Notes under the pieces: model-generated
The model's input: the letters and a program-made list of their open reading frames with translations, nothing else
Database searches by the model: none
What the model was told of the DNA's origin: nothing
Part shown: positions 7,701 to 15,432 of the stretch, one piece after another
Position numbering within the stretch: position 1 is the stretch's first letter
Layout of the letters: each line of letters starts with the position of its first letter
Made by a program: the position numbers and the translations under genes
Source: Fuerstiella sp.
GTDB lineage: Bacteria; Planctomycetota; Planctomycetia; Planctomycetales; Planctomycetaceae
Length of the DNA stretch: 42,427 nucleotides
Direction: 5' to 3'
Assembly: GCA_022843805.1 (NCBI GenBank)
Contig: JALHMY010000087.1
Span: 1-42,427 of the forward strand

Positions 7701-9137
7701 TCAAATGATTCGCAGGTCGTCCACCATGACACAGCGGCGCTGTCGAGTAAACGTCATTGGGCTGGTGACGCCTTCTCCCGTGGGAGTTGCGATACTGAAG
7801 GACAGAAACCCTTCGCCTCCCAGTCCCAGTCCCGCCATGCATGGTCCGTTCTTCACGAACAGCGTTGTGTTCATCAGACGGCCCATCTTTGTGATCGTAT
7901 GCACGTCGTGTGAATGAATAATGGCAGTGTGGCCAAATCCATGTTCATATTTCTTAGCCAGCGCAATTGCATGATCGCTGCAGTTGGCTCGAACAAACGG
8001 CACGAAAGGCATCATCTGTTCTTCAGGAACAAACGGGTTTTGTTCGTCGGTCTCACCGTAAAGGATCAGTGTCTCCGGTGGGATACTCAGACCAATCTGA
8101 GCAGCCAGCCACGCAGCATCCTTACCGATAAAGTCCCGATTCAGCACATGATGACCACCTGGTTCCTTTGGCGGCCCAAACGCTTTGGCGGTGAACTGAG
8201 CCACCTGAGAGGCATTCAGTCGATATCCTCCGTGTTTGCCAACGGCAGTCATCAGCTGGTCAAAGATTTCCTTGACTGCAAAGACTTCCTTCTCACCAAT
8301 GCACAGCAGGTTGTTATCAAAGGCCGCACCGGCCACGATGGACTTCGCCGCATTTTCGATATCCGCGGTGGCGTCCACAACGACGGGAGGATTACCGGGT
8401 CCTGCCACGATTGCCCTTTTGGGACTCTGCAGAGCAGCACGGGCAACTGCGGGGCCGCCGGTTACAACCAGCAGCTTGATTCCGCGATGATCAAAAACGG
8501 CCTGAGCAGATTCGATCGTCGGCTTGCCAATAATCGTCACCAGGTTCTGAAGTCCGGTTGCTTCGAAGATCGCCTTGTTAAATCGGCGAACTCCTTCGCA
8601 GGCAATCTTCGCACCACTCGGATGAGGATTGCAGACGATGGTATTGCCGGCAGCCACCATGTTGACAAAATTCCCCGCCAGAGTTGGCAGTGAATGTGTT
8701 ACAGGAGTGATGGCTCCGATGACTCCGAAGGGAGCATACTCAGTGACCGTCAGACCATGAGTGCCGCTGACAGCGTCAGTTCTTAGAAACTCAACTCCAG
8801 GCACCGTCTTAATAGCCTGCAGTTTGGCAATCTTGTGTTCCAGCCGTCCGATTTTGGTTTCTTCGAACTCCAGCCGCCCCAGTTCCTCGGCCTGGCTGTC
8901 GCAAATCTGCTTCACGATGTCGATAGCCCGGCGACGATCCTCCAGCGATGCCCGGCTCAGCTGCTCAAACGCCGCCTGAGCGGCTTTCACCGCTTCATCA
9001 ACCGTGTCAAATACTCCCCAGTTTCCTGACGGTGCTCCACCGAGCCGTCCGGATGCAGCCCCGTTGCTCCCGCGGGCTGCCAGCTGAGCCAGCACTTCCT
9101 GTACGACCTGTCGAATTGCCTGTTCGCTTGCCTGCAC
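7701..9137 (-). CDS. CoA-acylating aldehyde dehydrogenase (PduP-like)
   Basis: 478-aa aldehyde dehydrogenase of the BMC-associated, CoA-acylating type, oxidising an aldehyde (lactaldehyde or propionaldehyde by family context) to acyl-CoA with NAD+. Seen: the cofactor/fold motif FGVIGAITPVTHS, VTGGPAV, and the catalytic Cys in AAFDNNLLCIGEK (about residue 279), matching PduP/EutE enzymes. I chose the GTG at 9137. It is preceded by AGAGG at good spacing and makes the N-terminus an amphipathic helix (SEQAIRQVVQEVLAQLAAR) followed by a Gly/Ala linker, the PduP-type encapsulation peptide. An ATG at 9197 would add 20 residues and is the alternative. It is the core enzyme of the operon. Confidence 0.93.
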   Translation of the reverse strand: MQASEQAIRQVVQEVLAQLAARGSNGAASGRLGGAPSGNWGVFDTVDEAVKAAQAAFEQLSRASLEDRRRAIDIVKQICDSQAEELGRLEFEETKIGRLEHKIAKLQAIKTVPGVEFLRTDAVSGTHGLTVTEYAPFGVIGAITPVTHSLPTLAGNFVNMVAAGNTIVCNPHPSGAKIACEGVRRFNKAIFEATGLQNLVTIIGKPTIESAQAVFDHRGIKLLVVTGGPAVARAALQSPKRAIVAGPGNPPVVVDATADIENAAKSIVAGAAFDNNLLCIGEKEVFAVKEIFDQLMTAVGKHGGYRLNASQVAQFTAKAFGPPKEPGGHHVLNRDFIGKDAAWLAAQIGLSIPPETLILYGETDEQNPFVPEEQMMPFVPFVRANCSDHAIALAKKYEHGFGHTAIIHSHDVHTITKMGRLMNTTLFVKNGPCMAGLGLGGEGFLSFSIATPTGEGVTSPMTFTRQRRCVMVDDLRII

Positions 9138-9228
9138 GTTTGTGCCTCTTCTGTGCTCGCGTGCATCCTGCCCGCACTGAACCCAACCAGCTTCCATCTG
9201 GTCTCATGAGAATGGACTAATGACTGAT

Positions 9229-9759
9229 TCAGCCTTTCAGCTGAATTTCCCTGATTCTGTCTTCCACCCAGAACTGAACTTTTGCTGCCGTGGGAAACCT
9301 GATCGCGATCATGATCATCAGCACGACGGCCGCTCCGAGCGGCATCCAGTTCTTTTCGACCATATAAGTTACGAAACAAAAGAACGCAGCTCCCTCAAGC
9401 AGGGCACACGCCACAATATGCTGAGCTCTGAAAATTCCGAACACCCTCTCGAAACCCTCAAGATCACTTTGTCCCCGGAGATCCGCAGTCGAAATTCTGT
9501 CCAGCATCGCTTTACTGATCAGCTGAGGGATCATGATGTGATTCATGATCATCAGACAGGAAAAACCAACGGCGATCCACGTCAGGATGCCCGGCTTCCC
9601 GTCCACGACAGCCTTGTTGATGAACAATACGATGATTCCAAAAATCACTACTCCCTGCAGAAGAGCCAGCGTGATAATCTGAATCGAACGAACAAATGCC
9701 ACCTGGTCGGTCGAACTCGGTGGCAGACTTCCTCCTGAATCCCGATAAGGGTTCTCCAT
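9229..9759 (-). CDS. Four-helix membrane protein inside the BMC operon
   Basis: 176-aa protein with a short hydrophilic N-terminus and four predicted membrane segments, around IITLALLQGVVIFGIIVLFI, ILTWIAVGFSCLMIM, VACALLEGAAFFCFVTYMV and LGAAVVLMIMIAI. Helix 1 and helix 3 share an ALL(Q/E)G pattern, suggesting two repeated helix pairs. ATG 9759 has a strong AGGAGG ten bases upstream. I do not recognise the family. It sits between a BMC-P gene and the aldehyde dehydrogenase on the same strand, so it is co-transcribed with a cytosolic organelle that has no membrane. Its role there is unclear; a passenger gene is possible. Confidence 0.75.
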   Translation of the reverse strand: MENPYRDSGGSLPPSSTDQVAFVRSIQIITLALLQGVVIFGIIVLFINKAVVDGKPGILTWIAVGFSCLMIMNHIMIPQLISKAMLDRISTADLRGQSDLEGFERVFGIFRAQHIVACALLEGAAFFCFVTYMVEKNWMPLGAAVVLMIMIAIRFPTAAKVQFWVEDRIREIQLKG

Positions 9760-9840
9760 GGCGTCTGATCCTCCTGAACCGTTGACAAACACTTTCCCCG
9801 TTTGACCGTCGTTGTTATGCCAGCTGCATTACCCGTGAGC

Positions 9841-9874
9841 TGCGATCCGTCCTGCGATCCGTCCTGCGATCCGT
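9841..9874. repeat. 12-bp tandem repeat, about 2.8 copies
   Basis: CCTGCGATCCGT repeats directly in the 134-bp gap between the membrane-protein start and the BMC-P stop. No function is suggested. Confidence 0.7.
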
Positions 9875-9893
9875 TTCTCCGGTCATTTCCTCG

Positions 9894-10205
9894 TCAGTCG
9901 GCCGAGCTGAAAATTGTGCAGGACTTCACCTGTACCTGATCAACGATTCCAATGATCGCCGCATCAATTGGGAGTTCCTTTGTACCAGGAGTAAACCGGG
10001 CACTGGATCCCTGCACACACAGCACGACTTCACCTTCGCCGGCACCAACCGTATCGACGACGACAAACGAACGACCTGTTGGCTTGAGACTCTTCTGATC
10101 TTTTTCGTCGACTCGAAGAGGTTCCACCAGCAACAGTTTCTGGCCCACCAGCGTTTCAACTTTGTGAGTCGAAACGAGACTTCCTGTTATGCGCGCAAGA
10201 AACAT
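9894..10205 (-). CDS. BMC-P pentameric shell protein (EutN/CcmL family)
   Basis: 103-aa EutN/CcmL protein and the most canonical of the three. It has the MFLARITGSLVSTHK opening, the GQKLLLVEPL strand, and VVVDTVGAGEGEVVLC, which is the signature GAGxGexV of vertex proteins. The ATG at 10205 follows a purine-rich GGGCAGG. The gene starts 54 bp after the acetate-kinase stop. Three BMC-P and two BMC-H genes with no BMC-T match the known shell gene set of PVM loci. Confidence 0.93.
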   Translation of the reverse strand: MFLARITGSLVSTHKVETLVGQKLLLVEPLRVDEKDQKSLKPTGRSFVVVDTVGAGEGEVVLCVQGSSARFTPGTKELPIDAAIIGIVDQVQVKSCTIFSSAD

Positions 10206-10259
10206 GACGCCTGCCCTTTAAAACAATCAAACACCAGCACACCGCGGACACTCCGCAAA

Positions 10260-11450
10260 TCAGGACCTGCCAATCGCAGCCGCTGTTTGACGAGCCACGA
10301 CCAGTTCTTCGTTTGTTGGAATGACCCAGACCTGTACCTTACTGTTGTCGGTACTGATCCGGACTTCGCCCTTCAGCCGGCCGGAGTTTCTATCTGCACA
10401 TACTTCGACACCCGCCCATTCCATATTGCGGCAGACGTTCGTTCGAATCCGTTCACTGTTTTCGCCGATCCCACCGGTGAAAACGATGACATCCGTGCCA
10501 CCCAGAAGTGCCATATAGGCGCCCACATAAAATCGAATAGACGCTTCAAACAGCCTGAGTGCCTTCTCAGCCCGTTCGTGTCCGCTGGCGGCTGCTTCTT
10601 CGAGGTCACGGCAGTCGCCGCTCAGACCGCTGATCCCCAGCAGTCCGCCTTTTGAAGACATCTCCGTCAGCACTTTTTCGAATGTCATTCCTGTGGCCTT
10701 CATGATCACCGGAATTGCATACGGATCGAAATCCCCGACCCGATTATTGTTGGGCAAACCTCCCTGCGGACTCATTCCCATCGACGTGGCCACGCTCTCG
10801 CCTCCGCGAATTGCGCACACCGACGCACTGCCTCCCAGATGGCAGCTGATCACCTTCAGGCCGTCCCGGCCCATCACTTCGCCAATCCGCCCGCCGATGA
10901 AACGGTGGCTGGCCCCATGAAAACCCCAGCGACGCACGTCGTAGTCCGTATACCATTCGTAAGGAACAGCATAGGCCCGATGTTCGAACGGGATGGTTTC
11001 ATGAAATCCTGTTTCCAGTGCCGCGACCAGAGGGATTTTTGGAAACGCCTGCTGCAGCTGCCGCATCGCCCGAACATATGGCGGATTGTGAGCAGGAGCA
11101 ATATCAGACAGTTCTTCCATCTTCCGCAGTAATTCCTCATTCACGACGCGAACGCCGCTGAGGCTTCCTGCAAAGACCGCCTTAAATCCAATACCCGCAA
11201 CTTCATCCACCGACTTCAGACAGCCATGTTCAGGATCGGTCAGCTGCTGCAGGCAAATGCTGACAGCTGCTGCATGATCGGGAATACTCTGCTGCCGTTC
11301 GGCCCGATGGCTTCCAATCTCCACAAAGCACGCACTCTCGCTCTGCCCGATTCGGTCGATCCCGCCCCTTGCCAGCTGAGTTTCATTCGACAGGTCAAAC
11401 AGTCGATACTTGAAACTCGTGGATCCCAGATTGGCTACCAGTACCTTCAT
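10260..11450 (-). CDS. ackA: Acetate/propionate kinase family enzyme of the BMC operon
   Basis: 396-aa member of the acetokinase family. It opens with MKVLVANLGSTSFKYRLF (the N-GSSS-K class phosphate motif with Thr in place of one Ser). It continues with GFHGASHRFI (GxHGxSH), a VGDFDP segment equivalent to TGDIDP, and FTGGIGENS. ATG 11450 follows GGAGGAAAA; the frame further upstream is unsupported. It converts acyl-phosphate plus ADP to acid plus ATP and so completes the PduL step. The motif before VGDFDP (PQGGLPNNNR) departs from the usual acetate kinase sequence, which may mean a substrate other than acetate, such as lactyl- or propionyl-phosphate (inference). Confidence 0.9.
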   Translation of the reverse strand: MKVLVANLGSTSFKYRLFDLSNETQLARGGIDRIGQSESACFVEIGSHRAERQQSIPDHAAAVSICLQQLTDPEHGCLKSVDEVAGIGFKAVFAGSLSGVRVVNEELLRKMEELSDIAPAHNPPYVRAMRQLQQAFPKIPLVAALETGFHETIPFEHRAYAVPYEWYTDYDVRRWGFHGASHRFIGGRIGEVMGRDGLKVISCHLGGSASVCAIRGGESVATSMGMSPQGGLPNNNRVGDFDPYAIPVIMKATGMTFEKVLTEMSSKGGLLGISGLSGDCRDLEEAAASGHERAEKALRLFEASIRFYVGAYMALLGGTDVIVFTGGIGENSERIRTNVCRNMEWAGVEVCADRNSGRLKGEVRISTDNSKVQVWVIPTNEELVVARQTAAAIGRS

Positions 11451-11534
11451 CGCGAATTTTCCTCCGTGAACAGATAAGAATGTTGTGCGTGAGAGAAGCA
11501 AGTCAAAGTTCGGAGTCTGATCGTCGCAGTCTGT

Positions 11535-11804
11535 TCAGAGTACTGAATCCAGCAGAGACTGCTCTGGTCGTGGAATCAGGTGAGCACAGACAAGCTCGCC
11601 GCTCTGAGATGCTGCAGCAGCGCCAGCGTCAACAGCTGCCCGCACTGACCCAACGTCTCCCTTGATAATCGTGGTAATGAAGGCAGCACCAATATTCAGC
11701 TGCTTTACCAGCGTGACATTGGCGGCCTTCAGCATGGCGTCTGATGCCTGAATTGAGGCGACCAGACCCTTGGTTTCAATCATTCCAATAGCTTCGCTGC
11801 TCAT
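11535..11804 (-). CDS. BMC-H hexameric shell protein
   Basis: 89-aa single Pfam-BMC domain protein that forms hexamers in the shell facets. It starts MSSEAIGMIETKGLVASIQASDAM and continues through GAAFITTIIKGDVGSVRAAVDAG to HLIPRP, all hallmark BMC-H segments. The pore-region motif is IKGDVGSV. ATG 11804 is chosen because it aligns with the paralogue next to it; the frame upstream to 11861 is not BMC-like. It lies 84 bp upstream of the kinase start and 90 bp downstream of the second BMC-H gene. Confidence 0.95.
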   Translation of the reverse strand: MSSEAIGMIETKGLVASIQASDAMLKAANVTLVKQLNIGAAFITTIIKGDVGSVRAAVDAGAAAASQSGELVCAHLIPRPEQSLLDSVL

Positions 11805-11894
11805 GAGTGACAATTCCGAAAAATATTTCTGTTGAATCGGGTACGAGATCTGCGCCCGCAATGACGCAGTACCATTAAGTTCGCGTGGTAGAAA

Positions 11895-12206
11895 TTACTT
11901 CGAAGCGCGGGCCGGAACAGCCACCTTTGATTTTGGCAGTACGGCAATCAGCTCTTCATTCGGCCGTGGAATCACTTCCACACTGATGACCTGTCCCAGC
12001 TTCGAAGCAGCTGCGGCACCGGCATCAATCGCCGCTTTCACAGCTGCAACGTCACCCACGATAAAGGCAGTGACCAGACCGCTTCCGATCTTGTCCCAGG
12101 AAACCAGCTGTACGTTGGCGGCCTTCAACATTGAATCGATTGCTTCGAGCATGCACACGAAGCCTTTCGTTTCAATCATTCCCAGTGCTTCCATTGATTT
12201 CGCCAT
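11895..12206 (-). CDS. BMC-H hexameric shell protein
   Basis: 103-aa BMC-H protein, paralogous to the next gene. Segments seen: MEALGMIETKGFVCMLEAIDSM, GSGLVTAFIVGDVAAVKAAIDAG and EVIPRPNEEL, followed by a 15-residue basic tail absent from its partner. The pore motif is VGDVAAV, which differs from IKGDVGS in the other copy, so pores of two kinds are likely. ATG 12206 is preceded by GGAG at nine bases. Divergent pore loops in paired BMC-H genes are common in other loci. Confidence 0.95.
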   Translation of the reverse strand: MAKSMEALGMIETKGFVCMLEAIDSMLKAANVQLVSWDKIGSGLVTAFIVGDVAAVKAAIDAGAAAASKLGQVISVEVIPRPNEELIAVLPKSKVAVPARASK

Positions 12207-12339
12207 TTCAAAAATACTCCAGCCTCAGCATCTCCGTATCCCACAGAGCGATCGGCGTTAAACAAAACAGCAGTCCGTGCTGTGAACAGTTTTTCTTACG
12301 TCAGAAAACAAACAAAACTTCAGCCAGTCCGCCGACATA

Positions 12340-12389
12340 GTCGCCTTTCGCTCCGCGAAAGAGCATCCTTTTGCGGAGCAAAAGGCGAC
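12340..12389. repeat. 50-bp hairpin repeat, forward copy
   Basis: Inverted repeat GTCGCCTTTCGCTCCGC ... GCGGAGCAAAAGGCGAC. Pairing outward gives about 22 bp of stem with one C/A mismatch and one G-T pair around a loop AGCATC. It lies between the pduL stop and the BMC-H start. The reverse complement of the same sequence, with the flanking CTTATTGTCTGACAG, occurs at 20130-20179. A transcript-level role (attenuation or stability) is possible but unproven. Confidence 0.85.
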
Positions 12390-12410
12390 ACTTATTGTCT
12401 GACAGACACC

Positions 12411-13172
12411 TTATTTCATGTGGCAATGACAGGGCTCCGGCTTAACCAGTTCCACCTTCGTTGCCTTTTCCAGATTCACGGCGTTGCCTTCGTCCGTATC
12501 CAGATGAACTTCAAGCTTGATGCCCTTGCCGGCTCGAACAGCCAGGTCCTCAAGCACCGTTGTACAACCGGGTGACTCAATCCGCAGATGAATCATTTCC
12601 TTGTCCGCCACACCGTACCATGCCAGATCATCCGGCCCCATGTGCACATGACGCATTGCCCGAATCACACCCTGTTTCAGCTCAACAACCCCTTTGGGAC
12701 CAACCAGTATGCATCCCGGCGTCCCCTTGACATCGCCGCTGATCCGCACGGGCAGATCAATGCCCAGGGAGATCCCGTCGGTAAACGCGAGCTCCACCTG
12801 GGAGTCATCGCGACACGGTCCCAGCACACGCACGTTTGGCAGCATACGGCGACGCGGGCCAACAACTGCAACCGTTTCAGTCGCTGCGTAATATCCGTCC
12901 TGATAAAGATCCTTCTCCGGAGTCAGCTTTGAACCGGCTCCAAACAGAATCTCAACATGCTCCTGCGTCAGATGAACGTGCCGCGCAGAAATATTCACAA
13001 CCAGAGGATTACGCTTGCCCGCAGGAACGGCAGATGCCGCTGCAGGAGCTGCTCGCAGAACAGGGATTCCGGAACCTGCCGACTCAGCGCTACGCGATCC
13101 GCGAGCCAGAACATCCCGAACAATGCGCTCAACATCCGCACGATTCAAACCTGCTGTTGCACTCACTGCCAT
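12411..13172 (-). CDS. pduL: PduL-type phosphotransacylase
   Basis: 253-aa PduL protein with N-terminal extension, moving an acyl group from CoA to phosphate in the organelle lumen and recycling CoA. The two PduL domains are visible. The first has NISARHVHLTQEHVEILFG and the second has IRAMRHVHMGPDDL; their His residues are zinc ligands in this family. The first 25 residues (ADVERIVRDVLARG) form an amphipathic helix followed by an Ala/Pro linker, as in encapsulated PduL. ATG 13172 (MAVSATAG) follows AGGAAAG. The C-terminus ends in Cys-His-Cys-His-Met-Lys, an extra potential metal site not needed in the family. Confidence 0.93.
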   Translation of the reverse strand: MAVSATAGLNRADVERIVRDVLARGSRSAESAGSGIPVLRAAPAAASAVPAGKRNPLVVNISARHVHLTQEHVEILFGAGSKLTPEKDLYQDGYYAATETVAVVGPRRRMLPNVRVLGPCRDDSQVELAFTDGISLGIDLPVRISGDVKGTPGCILVGPKGVVELKQGVIRAMRHVHMGPDDLAWYGVADKEMIHLRIESPGCTTVLEDLAVRAGKGIKLEVHLDTDEGNAVNLEKATKVELVKPEPCHCHMK

Positions 13173-13211
13173 CTTTCCTGCTGTCGAATAACACACATAC
13201 CCGACATCCTG

Positions 13212-13976
13212 TCAGTTCCGGGAAATCTGGACGACATCAATCTCCAGCCCTGAACTTTGTATTACCTGCCGCCATTCGGACGACACTCCCTCGTCCGTCA
13301 CAATCTGATGAACCGCATCCAGCGGACACAGATGCGACAGCGCTCGCTGCCCAAACTTACTGCTGTCAGCGACAAGCATCACCCGATCCGCCACGCGAAT
13401 CATCTGACGCTCCGTCTCCACCAGAAGTGCATTGCTGTTAAACAACCCCTCTGCCGTCACACCTCCGGTGCCCATCACAAGCCGGCTCACATGCATTGAC
13501 TTCAATGCCTCAACAGCCTGCTCCCCAAGAGCAACACCGGTTCGCGGATAGACGTACCCCCCAATAAAAATCAGCTCCACTTCGGAACTGTTCATCAACA
13601 AACTGGCAATCGGAAGTGAATTCGTCACCACCTGCAGAGACTTACCAGCCAGATGCCGAGCCACCTCAAGGGTGGTCGTTCCACCGTCCAGCAAAATCGT
13701 CTCCCCCGGAGAAATCAAACTGGCCGCGCGTCGCGCGATCTGCTGCTTCTCCAGTGACGCCTGTGAACGACGAGCATCAAAGTCCACGAACGAATCACCC
13801 GCGAATGCGGCACCCCCTCGAGTCCTCTGAATCTGACCGCTGGCATCCAGATATTCCAAATCACGCCGAATTGTCGATTCGCTGGCTCCCACCTCTGCAA
13901 CAAGCCGCTGCAGAGAAACAAAGCCAGATTCCTCGGTAATCCGGAGTATTTTCGATCGTCTTTCTTCCAGAATCAT
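13212..13976 (-). CDS. DeoR-family transcriptional regulator
   Basis: 254-aa DeoR-type repressor. The N-terminal winged helix-turn-helix starts ILEERRSKILRI and includes the recognition helix SESTIRRDLEYL and the RTRGGA wing. The C-terminal sugar-phosphate-binding domain has ILLDGGTTTLEVARHL and the GTGGV loop. ATG 13976 matches the family start; the reading frame upstream is unsupported. It is the first gene of the microcompartment operon, 39 bp ahead of pduL, as in other PVM loci. It probably senses a sugar phosphate and controls the operon and itself. TGACCGA repeats upstream (14018-14077) are candidate binding sites. Confidence 0.93.
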   Translation of the reverse strand: MILEERRSKILRITEESGFVSLQRLVAEVGASESTIRRDLEYLDASGQIQRTRGGAAFAGDSFVDFDARRSQASLEKQQIARRAASLISPGETILLDGGTTTLEVARHLAGKSLQVVTNSLPIASLLMNSSEVELIFIGGYVYPRTGVALGEQAVEALKSMHVSRLVMGTGGVTAEGLFNSNALLVETERQMIRVADRVMLVADSSKFGQRALSHLCPLDAVHQIVTDEGVSSEWRQVIQSSGLEIDVVQISRN

Positions 13977-14017
13977 CGGGAACCCGTCACAACTGAGTGA
14001 TTGAATCGAGCAGATTG

Positions 14018-14077
14018 TGACCGATAGTGACCGAAGATGCAAGTTGTTGAAGAAACAAAATGAATGGATATGACCGA
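14018..14077. promoter_or_regulatory. Candidate DeoR operator: three TGACCGA direct repeats
   Basis: TGACCGA occurs at 14018, 14028 and 14071. The first two are one helical turn apart and all lie 42-101 bp upstream of the regulator start. Such phased direct repeats suit a DeoR-type protein binding as a multimer. A GGTTAACC palindrome follows at about 14096. This is inference from position and repetition only. Confidence 0.4.
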
Positions 14078-14145
14078 AATGTTACTGGAATTCCCGGTTA
14101 ACCCAGATTCAATAACCAGAAAAGTCTACCACATTTCTGAGTGCG

Positions 14146-14163
14146 TGTTGCCAAAAAGCAACA
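14146..14163. terminator. Short hairpin downstream of the TVP38-family gene
   Basis: TGTTGC-caaaaa-GCAACA forms a 6-bp stem about 20 bp past the stop of the minus-strand membrane protein. There is no strong T-tract, so terminator function is weakly supported. Confidence 0.25.
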
Positions 14164-14182
14164 TTTCGAGTGAAGCAGTGCC

Positions 14183-14896
14183 TCAGGGGGAGCCACGTCG
14201 GCTGTGTCGCCACACAATGATCACCACAATCAGCAGGTACCCGATACCCGCAATCACCAGCGGGTAGATCAGCCCGGGGAATGCATCAAAGAGGCTGCTG
14301 GAAAGCCACGATTGTGCATAACACAGCGGTGCCATGCCGGCTCCGGTGGCCAGCATCAGCTGCCACACGGGAATCCGAGTCAGCCCGGCGGCGTAGGACA
14401 GCAGGTCGGAGGATGTCAGCGGGTTGAGCCGGAGGAAAAACACGAGCCAGGCGCCTCGGTGATGCAGAGCGTGGTGCAATTTCCCCGTCTGGTTCTCTTC
14501 ATCGACGTATTTCTCTACGAATCGTCCTCCTAGTGATCGAGCCAGCAGGCAGGCAATACCGGCCCCCAGAATATTGCCGATCAGTGCCAGCGTTCCTCCA
14601 TGAAAAGGGCCAAAAATCAGGCCGCCAGGCGCATAAAGCATTAGTCCGGGAATAGGAGCGACAATCACCTCGGTGGTGACGAATCCCACATAGGCGGCGG
14701 GTGCCCACGGCCCGAATTCCTCGAAATATCCCTTCAATCGGGCAACTTTTTGCTCGGCCGTCCAGTCCGATCGAGCGAGGTCAAACACGATTTCCCCCTG
14801 AACATACGACCTGCCGCTCCACAGCAATGCCAACCCCAGGAAGAGCCAGGGAAGAACCGCCAGAGGCCGAAACCCGGATGCGTGCCCGTTTCTCAT
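14183..14896 (-). CDS. TVP38/TMEM64 (DedA-like) membrane protein
   Basis: 237-aa integral membrane protein of the VTT/SNARE-associated (TVP38/TMEM64, DedA-like) family. A first helix near LAVLPWLFLGLALLW is followed by a soluble stretch (QKVARLKGYFEEFGPWAP). Then come the family core APIPGLMLYAPGGLIFGPFHGG, NILGAGIACLLARSLGG and the re-entrant FFLRLNPLTSSDLLSYAAGL, and two final helices. The RLNP segment corresponds to the conserved RxxP of the family. ATG 14896 is chosen because the 57 upstream residues run through a perfect palindrome and look non-coding. The gene may be independent of the microcompartment operon. Lipid scrambling or transport is the general family role. Confidence 0.87.
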   Translation of the reverse strand: MRNGHASGFRPLAVLPWLFLGLALLWSGRSYVQGEIVFDLARSDWTAEQKVARLKGYFEEFGPWAPAAYVGFVTTEVIVAPIPGLMLYAPGGLIFGPFHGGTLALIGNILGAGIACLLARSLGGRFVEKYVDEENQTGKLHHALHHRGAWLVFFLRLNPLTSSDLLSYAAGLTRIPVWQLMLATGAGMAPLCYAQSWLSSSLFDAFPGLIYPLVIAGIGYLLIVVIIVWRHSRRGSP

Positions 14897-14970
14897 GAGA
14901 ACCCACCCATCAATAAATCCGTGGCTTTGGAGATGTGTATGGCGCGCAGTTGCGAGAACGTGCAGGCAAT

Positions 14971-15021
14971 CCCGTCGGCGGAGCGACGGGTGTACTGTAC
15001 ACCCGTCGCTCCGCCGACGGG
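14971..15021. repeat. 51-bp perfect palindrome
   Basis: Arms of 25 bp, starting CCCGTCGGCGGAGCGACGGG and continuing TGTAC, are perfectly complementary around a single T. It lies 75 bp upstream of the TVP38-family start in the 536-bp divergent gap before aceE. Apart from this palindrome, I see no gene in 14897-15432. A DNA cruciform, a bidirectional RNA hairpin or a mobile palindromic repeat are all possible. Confidence 0.9.
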
Positions 15022-15432
15022 ACTTTGCACCGGTAGAGATCCCATCAGCGCAAAAAACTATGCACATTCACCAGCACGGGATTGTGGCAGAAACCGCCAC
15101 AATCTGTCACTCTTCAGCAAAAAGCTGTCCCTCGAGATGAATAAAGTGTGTCAGAAACAGGGAAAACGCTGCAATGCTCGTATCGTTTCTGGTGGAATTC
15201 GATCATCGCATTGAAGTCCAGGGGCAATTGTTCCTACAATCCCGCAGATTAACAGCGGACGGTTTTTTTGAGACGTCCGAATGGCGGGCAGGTAAGCGAG
15301 GCAAAGTTTAACGCGCCTGTTCGCTGGTGAAGGTTGCCGGATCTCGATTTATTTGCTCACCGCAGGCAACGGGGAGCTACAGCAGGTGCTCCGGAAAGTC
15401 CGGAGTCCGTTTTTGACAATTCGGGGAATACA

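Noticed and set aside
4350..13976. Propanediol-utilisation microcompartment (diol dehydratase or glycyl radical type)
   Set aside because: No dehydratase, reactivase, glycyl radical enzyme or BMC-T gene was found. The gene set is that of the PVM type.
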